From Diogma glabrata (lineage: Eukaryota; Arthropoda; Insecta; Diptera; Cylindrotomidae), in assembly GCA_963693315.1 (NCBI GenBank), contig OY856187.1, forward strand, positions 79,930,796 to 79,994,795: a stretch of 64,000 nucleotides of DNA, written 5' to 3'. Positions 1 through 12,059 of this stretch are shown here, one piece after another; within the stretch, counting starts at the first letter, position 1; every line of letters starts with the position of its first letter. A program made the translations under genes and the position numbers. Under the pieces are notes generated by a model, which ran no database searches, was not told the DNA's origin, and saw only the letters and a program-made list of their open reading frames with translations.

Positions 1-818
1 CTCCGATATCAAGATTTTAAGTAAAAGGAGTTTAAAATAAACAGATGCTCGGACGACTTCCTACTACTCAAATCCTTGCTTCTCATGTAAAGCCGGACCA
101 TGTTTCAAAATATCATCATAATTGCTGTAAACTGTAAAGTACCCCCCCCCCCCCCGCCCCCCCGCACTCACCCAACCATTTCACCCATTCACTCGTTTTA
201 GCAAATTTGCATACAAATTTTAGGGTTTACCCAAATAAAAAACAAAATTAGCATATGTAAATTTTCAGATTTCATTAATACTAGACAAATTCTCAATTTT
301 GATGCTCTATAATCCATTAAAATCATATACGTCAGCGTGATTACATAAGCCCATTAATTATTTACTTTATTGTTAATGAATATTTTTATGTCATAATAAT
401 GATGATTTTCGTAATTTAGGTCGTTTTCATTCACATCTTAATACTACAAACTATTTTTGTCGTTACTTTATTTACATTCAACTTTTTTTTTTGTGTTTAC
501 ATGAGTGATGAGAAATGTAAATAAAAAAATTAAAAACAAAATCTAGTTAAAACAAAAGAAAGAGAAAAAGAAAATACTACATGCATATAAATAAAAAAAA
601 CAAGCTTTTTAGTTTTTATAGTCGTTTTAGAAAAAGAAAAATTTATTATAAAATTCTTTTTACAAACAACCCTGACATCTTTTGTAAAATCAAATAACCA
701 TATAACTATAAATAAAAGAAATTTTCTTTATCGCATACTATAAAAATTTCAAATTTGACATTCATCTATTACATCAATCTCATTTATTTTAAAAACTGAA
801 ATAAAATAAAATTTCGTA
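1..818. other. Intergenic AT-rich DNA with a poly-C tract
   Basis: No coding exon was recognised here. The one visible feature is a C homopolymer at 142-163 broken by a single G at 156. The rest is AT-rich with many stops in all frames. It may hold the promoter and 5'UTR of the BOLA3-like gene that starts at 819. Confidence 0.5.
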
Positions 819-1278
819 ATGATAAAACAATTAATTAATATAACGAAAACAAGAAATATTGGAGTAAAGATACCATAGTAAAGTAGGAATAAATATAACT
901 ATTATATTCTAATTTATAGATTTTCTCAAAAGTATGGTTGGGATCAAAGAATCAGCCAGCAGCTAAATACACAGAAGCTCAATTAATAACAACATTAAAA
1001 TTAAAATTTCCAGATGTATTTGAATTAAACTTTTCTCAATAATATGTCGGTTATCTTTAACTTTTTTTTATATTTTTTAGGCGAAAAAAATTCAAGTTGA
1101 AGATGTATCTGGAGGATGTGGTGCTATGTATGAAATATCCGTTGAATCGAATGATTTTCAAGGTTTGTCGACAATTAAACAACATCGATTAATAACGGAC
1201 ACATTAAAAAATGAAATAAAAGATATGCATGGAATTAGAATATTTACATCGGTTCCTAATAAAGGCGAGAATAAGTAG
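819..1278 (+). CDS. BOLA3: BolA-like protein 3, mitochondrial Fe-S cluster factor
   Basis: Three exons at 819-863, 920-1015 and 1081-1278 join in phase 0 at both junctions (donors GTAAAG and GTATTT, acceptors TTATAG and TTTTAG) and give 112 aa, close to the size of animal BOLA3. The BolA domain runs from about residue 28 to the end. The SGGCGAMYEI core holds the invariant cysteine expected to bind the Fe-S cluster with GLRX5, followed by the helical IKQHRLI segment and the family ending MHGIRIFTSVP. The first 20 or so residues are basic and lack acidic residues (MIKQLINITKTRNIG), consistent with a mitochondrial targeting peptide. BOLA3 is known to help deliver 4Fe-4S clusters to lipoate synthase and respiratory complexes. 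The BolA core is certain. The first exon rests on splice phase and presequence character only, so an upstream start remains possible. Confidence 0.9.
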
Positions 1279-3126
1279 AACTTTAGAAAATTATATTTTG
1301 TTATGTGTTAGGAAATATTAGAATAATATGTCGAGTATAATTTAAATATAATTTAATATATCTTACCAAAATTATTAAATAGTATTATGGTGTGTATTCG
1401 TGAAAAAAATAACACGTCAGTCATCGTGGTTTCTAAGAGGAACTCCTCCAGTATAAGTGACGATAGATTATACAGAGGTGTAGATATAGATACCGATTTA
1501 GGCTTTTCATCTTTAAACATGAATGTAAGATTTAAAATCAGCAGTTATCAGAAATAAGGATACCGAGTATCTTTACTGTCTTATTGTCAATGCCATGGCG
1601 GCAATACGTTTTTAGTATTTCAAATTTGTCGGGTTTAGTTATTTACTGGACCATGGAACTGGACTGAGTAACAATTTTATGCTGAAAACATATTTATTGT
1701 GAGATTAAGGATAAATAGCTCCCAGTTAGCAGCATCAATCAAAACCAATCAGAATTCTTTACATTACACAGAAACTATCAGAACGGACTTGAATAACAAT
1801 TGTCTTAAACGTGCAATTCACCATTGGGTTCATACGTGCTCTGTTTGCTATAAAAAGTCTCATCGCGAGATGCAGTTTTCATCTTTATGACTTTATGGCA
1901 TCTTTATGATTTTCAGTGATTTTTGAGGCAGAATTTTACCAAGTTCCAGCATACGCAACTTTTACACAAACTTAGTGGGCATCAGTGGATTACGAGATAG
2001 TTATGGCTTTTACATTTACATAATTGGTGTTTATTTTCGCTGCGTAAGTCAAAATACCTGCTAACCCCTAAACCACTTGAGCCGTCATTCACGTCATAAA
2101 CCTCTTCTGTGATTAGAGACGGCTTCGTTGGAGTTATGCAGTTTAAACGTTGAATGTTGCAGCAGATTAGTAGGTGCGGCTCGGATTCATTTCTTAGAAA
2201 TCTGAATCTTTTTGCATGAAGTTGATGTTCATTAGTCGCTTCACATAGTTAGGATCCTATCAGGATCCAACTGTAGAATAGAAATCGATGGGTCAGTTTC
2301 TAATTCAGTTAATCAAGATTTTCTTGCTATATTATGTCAAACTGGAGTCAATTAGTGATGGACTGCGACGAATGAAAGTCTGCATGGGATGTAATACTCC
2401 GCATGGGATGTAATACTCCGCATGAAATGTAAGCCCAAAGAGAAAAAAAGTCAGGCAAGTGCGAATATAATTCGCTGGCTGAGGGTTCCATGTATATAAT
2501 ATTTTAGAAAACAACAGTTTTTGTTAGCATCACGTTAGGTTGCATTTTACCCAAAGCTATTTATGGTGGCAGTAAAAGCCTCGAAGAAAAAATCCTATCA
2601 AGAAACGCTGTCAAGAATGTGAAGGCGAAGGACCTAAAAAGTAAAAACTTACCAGGTCACCAAACTCTTCAAATTAGATTCCATTAAAACACTGCTGTTA
2701 ATCGTTTCTAGATCGAAGACCGACTTCCAACGATATTTCTAATAGTATGACGAACCAATTGGTGAAAGTGAAATCATCTTTTTTGGAGATCACAAGTTTC
2801 AATTACCTACTTTGGCTTGGCGTTATATGACCAAAAGGGCGTTTAGGCATTTAACCTTCTTAATAGATGCAAACAATAAAAAAATCAGTTTCCATCCTGG
2901 CTCTCTTGAACTCTGTTCAAAAGCGTGGTATCGAATTTTATATAATTGAAATTTCACAACAAATCATGATTCCGATTAATTGCATATACCAACACAACTA
3001 AATGCCATGGTATCTCTGAATGCTTAACAAATGCGACGAACCATACAACACAGAAGTTTAAGAATACGTGATACAAAAATCTGCCTAAATATATGTCTTT
3101 GATGCAGTATAAATTTAATATTTTTA
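1279..3126. other. Intergenic DNA with a short 19-bp tandem repeat
   Basis: No gene recognised. A 19-bp unit (gcatgggatgtaatactcc) occurs at 2382-2400 and 2401-2419 with a partial third copy to 2432. Short open frames here have no recognisable protein signature. The stretch ends at the 5' LTR of the copia element. Confidence 0.5.
2382..2432 (+). repeat. 19-bp minisatellite, about 2.7 copies
   Basis: Two perfect tandem copies of gcatgggatgtaatactcc followed by a degenerate partial copy. It is read directly from the sequence and no function is apparent. Confidence 0.85.
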
Positions 3127-3247
3127 TGTTGTCATTATGATTGATTGAAATGTATCTATGTTTATACTTAATAAAATAGCTTCTTCCGTTGTATATCTGA
3201 TCGTCAAGACGTGGTTTTACTATTTGATTATTAATACTAGTTCATCA
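3127..3247 (+). repeat. 5' LTR of the copia element
   Basis: The 121-bp segment begins TGTTGTCATT and ends TTCATCA, and matches 11939-12059 with about ten differences. It is directly followed by a copia-type primer-binding site, which fixes its 3' edge. Confidence 0.8.
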
Positions 3248-3263
3248 GGTTATAGGCCCAGTT
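3248..3263 (+). other. Copia primer-binding site
   Basis: GGTTATAGGCCCAGTT directly follows the 5' LTR. It resembles the copia site that pairs with an internal part of initiator tRNA-Met, with a one-base change in the GGTTATGGGCCCAG core. The comparison rests on remembered copia sequence. Confidence 0.7.
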
Positions 3264-3385
3264 AAATCAAATAGTAAATCGAGATTATACTACATAAATA
3301 ATTGGTTAATATAACAAAGTAAAAATTTGTATTAGTTATTGTTGATTACGTGAGTTTTGTATAAAATTAGTTGCAAAATTCAAAT

Positions 3386-6300
3386 ATGGCTGGCATGATG
3401 CCATTAATTGACATTTTCAAAACAACAAAACGACAAAATTACATATAACTGGTCATTTGCGAAGCAGGCTTATTTAGAGCATGAAGATTTTTGGACATGC
3501 GCTCAGGGTAATGATCAAACTGAACATGCAGGTATAAAATTAACGAGGGATACGAAAGCTAAGTCAAAATAAATCATGATGGTTGCCGAAAAGAATTTCA
3601 TTTATATTCGCACTTCAAAAACCTCAGAGAAACATTTCAAGACAAAGGTTTATCAAGAAAAGTGGGTTCAATGCGAAAGATGATAACAACCAAAATGTCA
3701 GATTTTCGTTCTATGGAAGAATACATAGCAATTATAATGTCCACCGCACGAATGCTTAACGATATTGATTTTCCAGTTAATGATGAATGGATTGGTCTTT
3801 CTTGCTCGCTGGTTTGGCAGAATAAGCCGAGGGTTATGGCTATCGAAAACTCTGGTGCAGTGTGGTCTCAGAAGATTTTGTCAAGACAAAATTATTGCAA
3901 GAATGCAGAAATGATAAGATTGCTGATGATGAAGCATATTTTTCAAAAAATTCTTCAAACAAAAATAAATTTACAAAATCACGCTGCTTTAATTGCAATG
4001 AAATTGATCATTTTGCCAACAAGTGCAGCTAACCGGATTGTCGTCTTGGCAAAGGTAAAAAAGTCGAGTAGTCATTGTTTTCAGTCTTAACAGTAAATTC
4101 CGAAATGCGTGATGGTGGATAGTATATTGACTCGGGTGCGTCCGCATATATGACGTTTGATGATAAGTTGTTCCAAAACAAACAAATTTGAAGTTCAAAA
4201 AGAAGTTTCGATGGCGAATAGTGAGAAGATATGTTTCACAGGTCAAGGTAACTGTCAGTTTTCATTGATGGTGAACAATAAAAAATCTGATGTTCGTGTT
4301 TCGAATGTATTACTAGTTCCAGATCTAGTTACAAATTTGCTTTCCATAAGTCAGATGGTAAGAAGTAAAAAGAAAGTTGTTTGTGATCAAAATGGTAGTC
4401 GAATTTATGATGACAAAAGTGGGCTCGTTGCAACTGCAACGTTACAAAATGATATGTATCATCTGGATATGAATAAGTTAAATGTCGAAAAGGTGTTTTA
4501 TTCATGTGAAGATAAGGATTTATGGCACAAGCGTTTCGGACACATGACTAAAGCTTACATACAAAAATTTCATGTTTCAACAGAATTTGTGATTCCTAAC
4601 GATTTCGATAAATGTGAAGTATGTGTACATTAGGCAAACAAACTCGCTTGCCATTCCGAGATAATGGTACAAGAGCGACAGAAGTATTGCAAATTATTCA
4701 TATGGACTTGCTTGGTCCAGTAGAAGAAGAGTCGCTTGGAGGGTCGAAGTATGTGTATGTACTGGTTGATGATTACACAAGAAAAACTTTTGTGTATGTT
4801 CTTAAACGAAAGTCAGAAACATTTGTCAACTTCAAGAATTTTAAGAAATCAATGGAAAATGAAACTGGTAAGGGAATTAAAATGGTACGCAGTAATAATG
4901 GAAGCGGACTTTCTTTGGCATCACACATTAGTACACAACGCCTTACACTCCAGAGCAGAATGGACTTTGCGAGAGAATGAATCGTACCCTGATTGATAAA
5001 ACACGCTGTATGTTAATCGCAGCCAAATTACCTACGAAATTCTGGGCGGAAGCTGTGAATATAGCTGCGTTTTTGACAAATAAATCTCTAAGTCGAATGA
5101 TAAATTTTAATTCACTTGAAATGATGTGGTCCAAGAAGAAATCCAATTTTAAATATTTGCGTGTATTTGGTTGTGTTTGTTATTCACATGTGCCTAAACA
5201 GAAGAGATGCAAATTGTGGAAATTCGGCGTGATGTAGAATTCTTCAAAAATCAATTTCATGCCTGAGTAAATATAAATTCTAAACAATATGCTAATTTTT
5301 TTTATCTATTTGCAGAAGATAATAATGTTCCAAATGGAAGTGTGGTCAATCAAATTAATTTAGAACAAGTTCACGATGAAGTACAGGATGAAGTATCAGA
5401 TAATTTTCAGCCAGAAGTTAACGTTCAATCAGAAATAGGCATTCAACCTGAAGTTATTCGCTCAGATATCAATAATTGTATTGAAAGCGATGATTCGTAT
5501 AATTCGGATGTTGATGCCGATGTTTTTGGTAATTTAAATATCGACAGTGATGGTATATAACCACCGTCAAATATTGAACAAAATGAAGGTTGCGTAAGAA
5601 AATCATCTCGTGTTAAAAAACCCACAAATATGAAAGATTTTATTACTTACCGTGTAAATCATGATGTTGAAAATTGTGATCCTGTTACTGTTGAGGAAGC
5701 ATTGAATGGTTCAACAGCTGAATTATTTAAACAAACCATGGAAAGCGAATATAATTCGTTTATTGAAATGATACTTGGGAATTAGTCGATCTACCAACAG
5801 GAAATAAATCAATCAACTGTAAGAGAATTTTAAAACGAGAAGGAGTACATCGGGTGAAATTTTAAAGCATAATGCCAGGTTAGTTATTAAAGGTTGTGCT
5901 CAGAAATTTGGATTAGATTACGAAGAAACTTTTTCTCCGGTGGTACGGTACAACTCAATTCGTTTTTTATTTGCTATTGCTGCAAAATATGATATGGAAA
6001 TTCATCAGTTAGATGCGGGTCTGTTATATTTAGGATTGTAACTTGTAGTTCGTTTCCTCGCCTTCCTGCAGAGTGATCTCAAAGAAACAATTTACATGGT
6101 TCAGCCTGAATGTTTCTCCAAAAACAATAAAGTATATATGTCACCTAAAAAAATCGATATATGGGTTGAAACAAGCCAGTCGGGTTTGGAATCAACATCT
6201 CAATTCCCAGTTGAAGTTGTCTGGTATGAGTCAATCATCTATTGATCCGTGTATATATTTTAAAAATAGTGGGAGAAAAGATCATTATATTTGCTGTATA

Positions 6301-7209
6301 TGTGGATGATCTTATAATATTTTCAAATGGTATTGATCTGATTGTGAAGCTAAAAAAGGACTTTGGTGAAGCTAAATTTGTATTGGGAATGCAAATTAAA
6401 AGAAATCGCAATGAAAACAAAATTTTTTTGAGTAGAAAAGCAGTGTATTCAAAACATACTACACAAGTTCAACATGGCGGATTGCAATCCAGTGGCAACT
6501 CCACTTGACTGTAATCAAATTTTATCAACTGAAATGAGTCCAAAAGATGAAATTGAAAAGGAGAAGTTGCAAAATGTTCAATATCAGCAATGGAAGTCTT
6601 CTGTATGCTGCGCAAGTAACCAGATCTGATATCTGTTTCGCTATCAATAAATTAAGTCGCTTCAATCATAATCTGGGAATGGTTCATTGGAATGCAGCCA
6701 AAAGAGTTTTGCGATACCTTAAAGGTACTTTGGAGTTTCAAATTGAGTTCAATAAATCAGGCAATGACAAAATAATGGGGTATTGTGACTCTGATTGAGC
6801 TAGCGACCTCGATCAACGTAGATCAACGACCGGGTATATCTTTATGATGCAGAATGGTCCAATCTCTTGGAGTTCAAGAAAACAATGTACCGTTGCTTTG
6901 TCAACCACAGAGGCGGAGTATATGTCTATGGTAGCCGCTACTCAAGAAGGCATTTGGCTGATGAAACTTCAGAATGAAATATTTTCTGAATCGGTAAATC
7001 AAATACAACTATTTTGTTATAATAAAGAAGCTATTAGTTTGAGTGAAATTAACAACTATCATCCCCGGACAAAACATATTGATGTTCAATTTAATTTCAT
7101 CAAAGAATTGGTTTTGAATCAGACATTGAAGATTGATATTTTCACCAAACCTCTTCCAAAATCACGTCACCCAACATGTTTCAAAGCAATGGGTATTAAT
7201 ATGAAATAA
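3386..7209 (+). pseudogene. Copia gag-pol remnant
   Basis: Domains occur in copia order across several frames. A Gag-like segment starts at 3386. A CCHC zinc knuckle (CFNCNEIDHFANKC) lies near 3989-4030, and an aspartic protease DSGAS motif near 4128-4145. The pre-integrase and integrase part covers 4205-5210, including LWHKRFGH and a CEVC motif followed by a stop. The reverse transcriptase spans 5870-6500, with ETFSPVVR, IYGLKQASR and the YVDD catalytic box near 6298. RNase H lies at 6547-7205 and includes TEAEYMS and the TKHIDVQ motif. Stops and frame changes occur at about 3570, 4632, 4980, 5238, 5785, 6040, 6309 and 6798, so no full polyprotein can be made. Copia elements normally encode one Gag-Pol polyprotein. 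This copy is an old relic. Confidence 0.88.
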
Positions 7210-7520
7210 TAAAAAATTAAAAATAAACAGTAAAAAGCAGTGGCGTAGCCAGAATTTTCCATTGGGGGGGGGGGGGGGGGTCAAGGATTATTTTATAAGA
7301 CTTAATAGTTTAACCCAATAAACCAACTAATTAGTTTTATTAATAATTCATTACAATAATAGATACTTCATTTTAATGTTTCCTTAATTTTAATTTTTTT
7401 AATTAATAATTTTTTAAAAGATTAATGATTTTTTTAACTATTTTAAATTATTTTTAATTAACTTTAAGAAAAGAAATATCGAATAATTTTTATTTAAAAA
7501 AAAAAATATTTTTACAATAT

Positions 7521-8992
7521 TTTTTTTTTTAGTAAAAAGTGTTGTGTTACAAAAGGAATTACAAAATATGTCACAACAACACATAGATACCTTTTAAGAC
7601 TTTATAGGTCCCGCAACAACATGTATCTTGAGGTGTTGGTGGACGTTTTATTTAAATCTTTGTGGATTGAAGGCACTCGAGACTATTGATTCAGGCAAAG
7701 CATTCCATTTGTACGATGTACGCACAAAGAAATCCCTTTGCATTTTGTTACTGGGGCAGTGAGTAATCCCGACAGTTTGACTATTTGCACAAACAGATTG
7801 ACGAGTTGAACAAGGAAAAGAAGATGTCTGAGGCATTATAGATCTAATTTCATCCGAGCACTGCTGGTGACGATATTTATAAAAAACAACGAGATCAGCA
7901 ACAGTGCGACGATGTTGTAGGGAATCAAGATTTTATGTTAAATTTCGATCACCAACAATTCGTATAGCACGCTTTTCAACAGAGTCCAAAAGGCCCAAGA
8001 TGGTAACAGATGCAGCGCCCCAAACTTGACAATACTCCATGCAGGAAGGCCGAGTTTTCTTGATGCGCTCTTTGCCATGGCCATGATATGATCGTTCCAG
8101 AGTAAGTCATTGGAAATTGTGACTCCCAATAAACGAATGTTTTCACATTCGTCTATTTGGTCGTTACACATATTAATTGAAATATCATTGGGAAACTCGG
8201 TCTTTGATCTGGAAACAACCAATAGCTGTGTTTTGGTGGAATTAAAAATGACCAAATTTTTGTCACCCCAATCGACGACTTTTTTCAGTCCTCGTTTACA
8301 TTTATGGCAGCGTCTCTCCGGGCGGGATTTATTTCTTCATGCATTTACCCTTTGAAGATAGGCGGACGAATGACTTGTGCAGTGTACTATCATCTGCAAA
8401 ACTATTTATTGGGTTATTGGTGATTTGCAACAGTTCGTTGATATAAATTAAAAATAAAGTGAGAGATAAAACTGAGCCTTGGGTACATCAGCGTTAATTA
8501 TTTTGGACTCAGAAATAAAGCCATCTATAGATACCGAGATGTATCGGTTAGACAGAAAATTTTGAATCAACTTCACAACTGCGGTATGAAAACCGTACGC
8601 AACGAGCTTGTTGATCAAGCTGGCATGCCAGATTCGATCAAATGCTGTTGAGATGTCTAATGCGATTACGTACTTTTCACCACCTTTCTCAAGTATGCTA
8701 TTCCAAAGATGTGCTACATAGTTCAATAGATCGGTTGTTGATCTTTTGTTTCTAAAACCGTATTGGCTGTCATGATATCAAACGGTTGTCCTCCAAAAAT
8801 TTGGATATGTGTGAATTAATATATTGCTCGTATATTTTAAACAGGACTGGGAGTAAGGTTATTAGTCTGTAATTTGAAATATCACATTTCGTTCTTTTTT
8901 TGGGACAGGCTGAACATTGGCCAACTTCCAGCAGGATGGAAAAATACCAGATTTATAGGATTTATAAAATATTTTGGTGAGAGTTGGTGCAA
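7521..8992 (-). mobile_element. LINE family A, 5'-truncated copy
   Basis: The minus strand carries part of a non-LTR reverse transcriptase. It includes the palm segment VIALDISTAFDRIWHASL (about 8660-8615), a C-terminal region with TQLLVVSRSKTEFPNDI near 8230, and the end motif DFFVRTSYKWNALPESIVSS near 7700. A poly-A tail (T-run at 7521-7531) marks the 3' end. The frames are broken, and the 5' half with the endonuclease is missing. Related copies lie at 18298-18523 and 57977-58820. The protein looks Jockey- or CR1-like, but the clade is not certain. The flanking caatat at both sides may be a short target duplication. Confidence 0.8.
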
Positions 8993-9004
8993 TATAAAAG
9001 AAAA

Positions 9005-9145
9005 ACATCGAATAATTTTAATTAACTTTCATAAAACAAATTTCGAATAATTTTAATTAACTTTCATAAAACAAATTTCGAATAATTTTTAATTAACTTT
9101 AAAATAGCAAATTTCGAATAATTTTTTACTAACTTTAAAAAATGA
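9005..9145. repeat. Tandem repeat of about 45 bp
   Basis: Units built on tttcgaataattttaatta followed by acttt and an A-rich tail repeat about three to four times. A similar unit (tatcgaataatttttattt) at about 7475-7495 lies across the family A LINE, suggesting the LINE landed inside this array. Confidence 0.7.
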
Positions 9146-10215
9146 TAATTTTCTTTATTTTTAAATAGAAATTTTTGTGCTAGTGATTTTGAAATTTAAA
9201 CTTATTTGAAACTGAATGACACTTTACCTATTGATTCGCCTCAAACCTGTGTCTAGGAAGAGATGAAAAATGATTTTCCTGATTAATCAAATTCCTTAAA
9301 ATATCAAGGCGTTAGATATCATTTTAACTGTTCTAACACAATTAATTTTAAAATTTAATTTTTGGTTTTGGAGTGCGGTATAATCACTATAGTATAACAA
9401 ATTGGTTTTGTATATAGTTGCAAGTTTCCTTTTTGATTTTACATTAAAAAAACTATTTTTCAAAATTCAAAACAAATATATTTTTATTTTATTTTAAATA
9501 TATATTTTAATCTAACTTCTAAAAAACAATTTTATTTTTCTTATTTCTCTTACACGTGTTTCAATCTTTCGATCATCCTCAGAGAGAAAATATTTACAAC
9601 TAAATCTAAAAATTCCTTCCTTGACAACGAAACTTCCGTAAGCTAATTAAATTAATGTGGGAAAAACCGAAATTCGAACATTTTAAGAATAACAATTGTT
9701 TTAAGTATAATAAAATAAGGATAAGTACAAAGTTTCAACTTCCAGGACACTTTGTTTTGTCCGATCCTATCTATTGTCCGATCTACGAAATTGTTATTTG
9801 TTATTTCAGGCACGGAATACTAGTTATGAAAAAATTGCTGTAATTTATTTCTCAAATCCTATTTCACGATGTACAGGAATAGGGCTACAGATGTACTCAT
9901 AAAGAAAGAATAGTAGACAAAATAGTAGACCAGTGGGCATAAATAAAAGATGCCAGAATAGTACATTATGATGCTAGGACGTAAAGCTAAAGATTTTGGT
10001 CGTATGTGGAGTTGCATTCACATTAAGTCCAAAATAGCTTATGTCCGTGCATCATATACTATTTTTTATACGCCGCAAGCAAAATATTTAAAAAAAAATT
10101 TTTATTCTAAATTGAAATTACAAATTTGCATAAATTTTGATATAAAAATATGTGGAACAAGTTACCTTTGACATAATATTTGTTATTTTTTCCAAATTAT
10201 TGTATCACTATTTTT
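9146..10215. other. Non-coding filler inside the hAT-like element, with a dispersed repeat
   Basis: No gene is recognised. The segment at 9793-9895 is shared in inverted orientation with 37405-37505, including ggaatactagttatgaaaa and cctatttcacgatgtac. This marks an unidentified interspersed repeat family. Confidence 0.6.
9793..9895 (+). repeat. Dispersed repeat shared with 37405-37505
   Basis: About 100 bp match the reverse complement of 37405-37505 at roughly 80-85 percent by eye, bounded by ttgttatttc on one side and gaatagggctaca on the other. It is probably a short non-autonomous transposon; no termini were defined. Confidence 0.65.
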
Positions 10216-11014
10216 TTTTTATTTAGCGTATGGTTTTTTTGTGACACATTAAAAATTAAACTTAAAATAGGTAGACTCTTCTATGAAATCTACCTAAAAC
10301 AAAGCATGGATACACATTAAATGAACTTACATTCAATTTGATTGCGCGTCTTTTAATAAAAAAGTAAAAAGTAAAATATTTGAACATTGGGCAGTACATT
10401 TGAATATTAGATGTTTACATCGAGCGAGTCTATCCATGCTACTACATCGGGAGTTGCCAAATGGATGTCTTAGATGTCGCCATTGTACCGTCGAATTGGA
10501 CACACAGTTGCAATGTGTTTTATGGTTTATTGTGGAGCGCCGCAGTCACACTCAGGGGACTCTGAAATGCCCCACATGTAGAAAGAATCAGCACAACGTC
10601 CATGATTCGTTCTTATTCGGTTTATTGTAGTCCAGGTATGACGTGGCAGATCGAAACCAGGTTGGGTAGAAGTCGGGTTAGTAATAGAAAGGCCAGTTGT
10701 ATTTATGATGCCAGGAGGTGTCCCAGACATCCAAGATATTAAAATTAGTTGCCAGCAGGTTGCTGGCAGTTTTATGTGGAGGCTTTCTTGACTTCAATCG
10801 ACAACGAGTGTGGTCACCGTTATCTTCGTGCAAGGGTAACGTGATGTTGGTTACCTTTTTATGTTCACGCATGAGAGCATGCGAGCGTCTGAGTGCAGGT
10901 GGAGCGATATTGCTTAACACAGGGCCAAAGTTAAGGGGTGGTTCTGATAGTACTACTTATAGTACGCATCGAGGCATGCAGCTGGCAGTCAACTTTTTGA
11001 GTATGTGTGCTAGT
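10216..11014 (-). mobile_element. LINE family B, 3' fragment
   Basis: On the minus strand this encodes the last quarter of the family B protein, in broken frames. It covers the NIAPPALRRSHALMREHKK segment and the C-terminal cysteine-rich part with CDCGAPQ. It is colinear with 32119-32960. The 3' end is the shared ccatacgctaaat tail next to an A-run. Homology stops near 11014, giving a strongly 5'-truncated copy. Confidence 0.85.
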
Positions 11015-11040
11015 GAGTATGTGTGCTATCACTATGACAA

Positions 11041-11219
11041 CATAGTGGAGGGTGGGGTTCTGTGGAACGAAAAGAAAGCAACTGTTCAATTCATTCGTAA
11101 GATTCCAGGGAAAAAATCTTAATATTAGAATATTAGAGCAATTCTTCTAGAAGACAGAAACTTTAAAATTTCAATGGGGGGGTTTAAGCCCGAATAAACC
11201 CGTATGTCGCTACGCCTGA
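11041..11219 (+). repeat. Inner copy of the hAT-like 3' end
   Basis: About 175 bp, from a G-rich start through gaacgaaaagaaagcaact to the G-run and gtatgtcgctacgcc, match 11660-11837 at about 90 percent by eye. This inner copy ends ctacgcctga instead of ctacgccactg and has no target duplication. Confidence 0.8.
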
Positions 11220-11659
11220 TTTTGGTAATCTGACGATTAATGTTTACATTCGAAACATGTTATAATAAATATATACCAAAAAAGTTTGTTCCGTTGATTG
11301 TAATTACAATAATTTATTTATATAAATTATTGATTTTATTTAAAAATGTATTAGTCATTCATCCAGATTTTTCTGCTTCGGCTATTTTAAGTCGAGTTGC
11401 CGTAAAGATTTTAAAATCGTAATTTGCCGAATGACAAAGAAAATAAATAAGTGATACTGAGCAAAAAGTGGGAATCGCTGCGAAAATTTAAATATTTGCT
11501 TAAATAACTTTAATAAACTTAACTTAACTTTTATAAAATCGTAAAATTGCCGAATTGGAAATTTTTTTTCGTAAAAATGCCGAATTTGCCGAATGGTAAA
11601 ATTCTAGGGAGGGTGTCACAACCCCCAAAACCCCCCTCGGCGTCAGGTCTGACAGGAAG

Positions 11660-11837
11660 AGGGAAGGAGGGGGTTCTGAGGAACGAAAAGAAAGCAACTG
11701 TTCAATTCATTCGTAAGATACCAGGGAAAAAATCTTAATATTAGAATATTAGAGCAATTCTTATAGATTACAGAAATTTTAAAATTTCAATGGGGGGGGT
11801 TTGAACCCGAACAAACCCGTATGTCGCTACGCCACTG
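11660..11837 (+). repeat. Outer, terminal copy of the hAT-like 3' end
   Basis: This is the functional-looking right end. It shares about 175 bp with 11041-11219, ends exactly GCTACGCCACTG and is followed by the 8-bp duplication GTAAAAAG. Confidence 0.8.
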
Positions 11838-11938
11838 GTAAAAAGTATATTTTTAAATATTGCATTTTAATTCAAAAGTGACAAAATCACACAAACAGTG
11901 AATAATATGGAAAACCATAATAACACATATAGTTCTTA

Positions 11939-12059
11939 TGTTGTCATTATGATTGATTGAAATGTATCTATGTTCATACTTAATCAAATAGCTCCTTCCG
12001 TTGCATATCTGATCGTCAAGACGTTTTTTTACTATTCTATTATTAATACTAATTCATCA
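11939..12059 (+). repeat. 3' LTR of the copia element
   Basis: 121 bp matching the 5' LTR at 3127-3247, starting TGTTGTCATT and ending TTCATCA. No obvious polypurine tract precedes it, which may reflect decay. Confidence 0.8.

Larger units (their letters stand above)
7238..11837. mobile_element. hAT-like non-autonomous element with 8-bp target duplication
   Basis: The element starts CAGTGGCGTAGC and ends GCTACGCCACTG, a 12-bp terminal inverted repeat of hAT type. It is flanked by a perfect 8-bp duplication GTAAAAAG at 7230-7237 and 11838-11845, the size hAT transposases make. G-runs lie near each end (7263-7280 and about 11794). No transposase reading frame was recognised. The 4.6-kb length comes largely from LINE insertions at 7521-8992 and 10216-11014 and from a doubled 3' end. 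It inserted between the RNase H region and the 3' LTR of the copia element, so it is younger than that element. Confidence 0.82.
3127..12059 (+). mobile_element. Degenerate Ty1/copia LTR retrotransposon split by a hAT-like insertion
   Basis: Two 121-bp LTRs (3127-3247 and 11939-12059) flank an internal region with a primer-binding site, a zinc-knuckle Gag remnant, and protease, integrase, reverse transcriptase and RNase H in the copia order. Without the 4.6-kb insertion at 7238-11837 the element is about 4.3 kb, which fits a compact copia. Frameshifts and stops throughout show it is dead. No matching 5-bp target duplication was found: left flank tttta, right flank gtctt. The ends may therefore be slightly misplaced, or the flanks may have changed. 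Confidence 0.85.

Noticed and set aside
7263..7280. Poly-G run as a G-quadruplex regulator
   Set aside because: It is a homopolymer near the end of the hAT-like element, matched by G-runs at its other end, and is better seen as part of that element.
9005..9145. CRISPR-like array
   Set aside because: Units are contiguous, variable A/T-rich tandem repeats without unique spacers, in a eukaryotic transposon.
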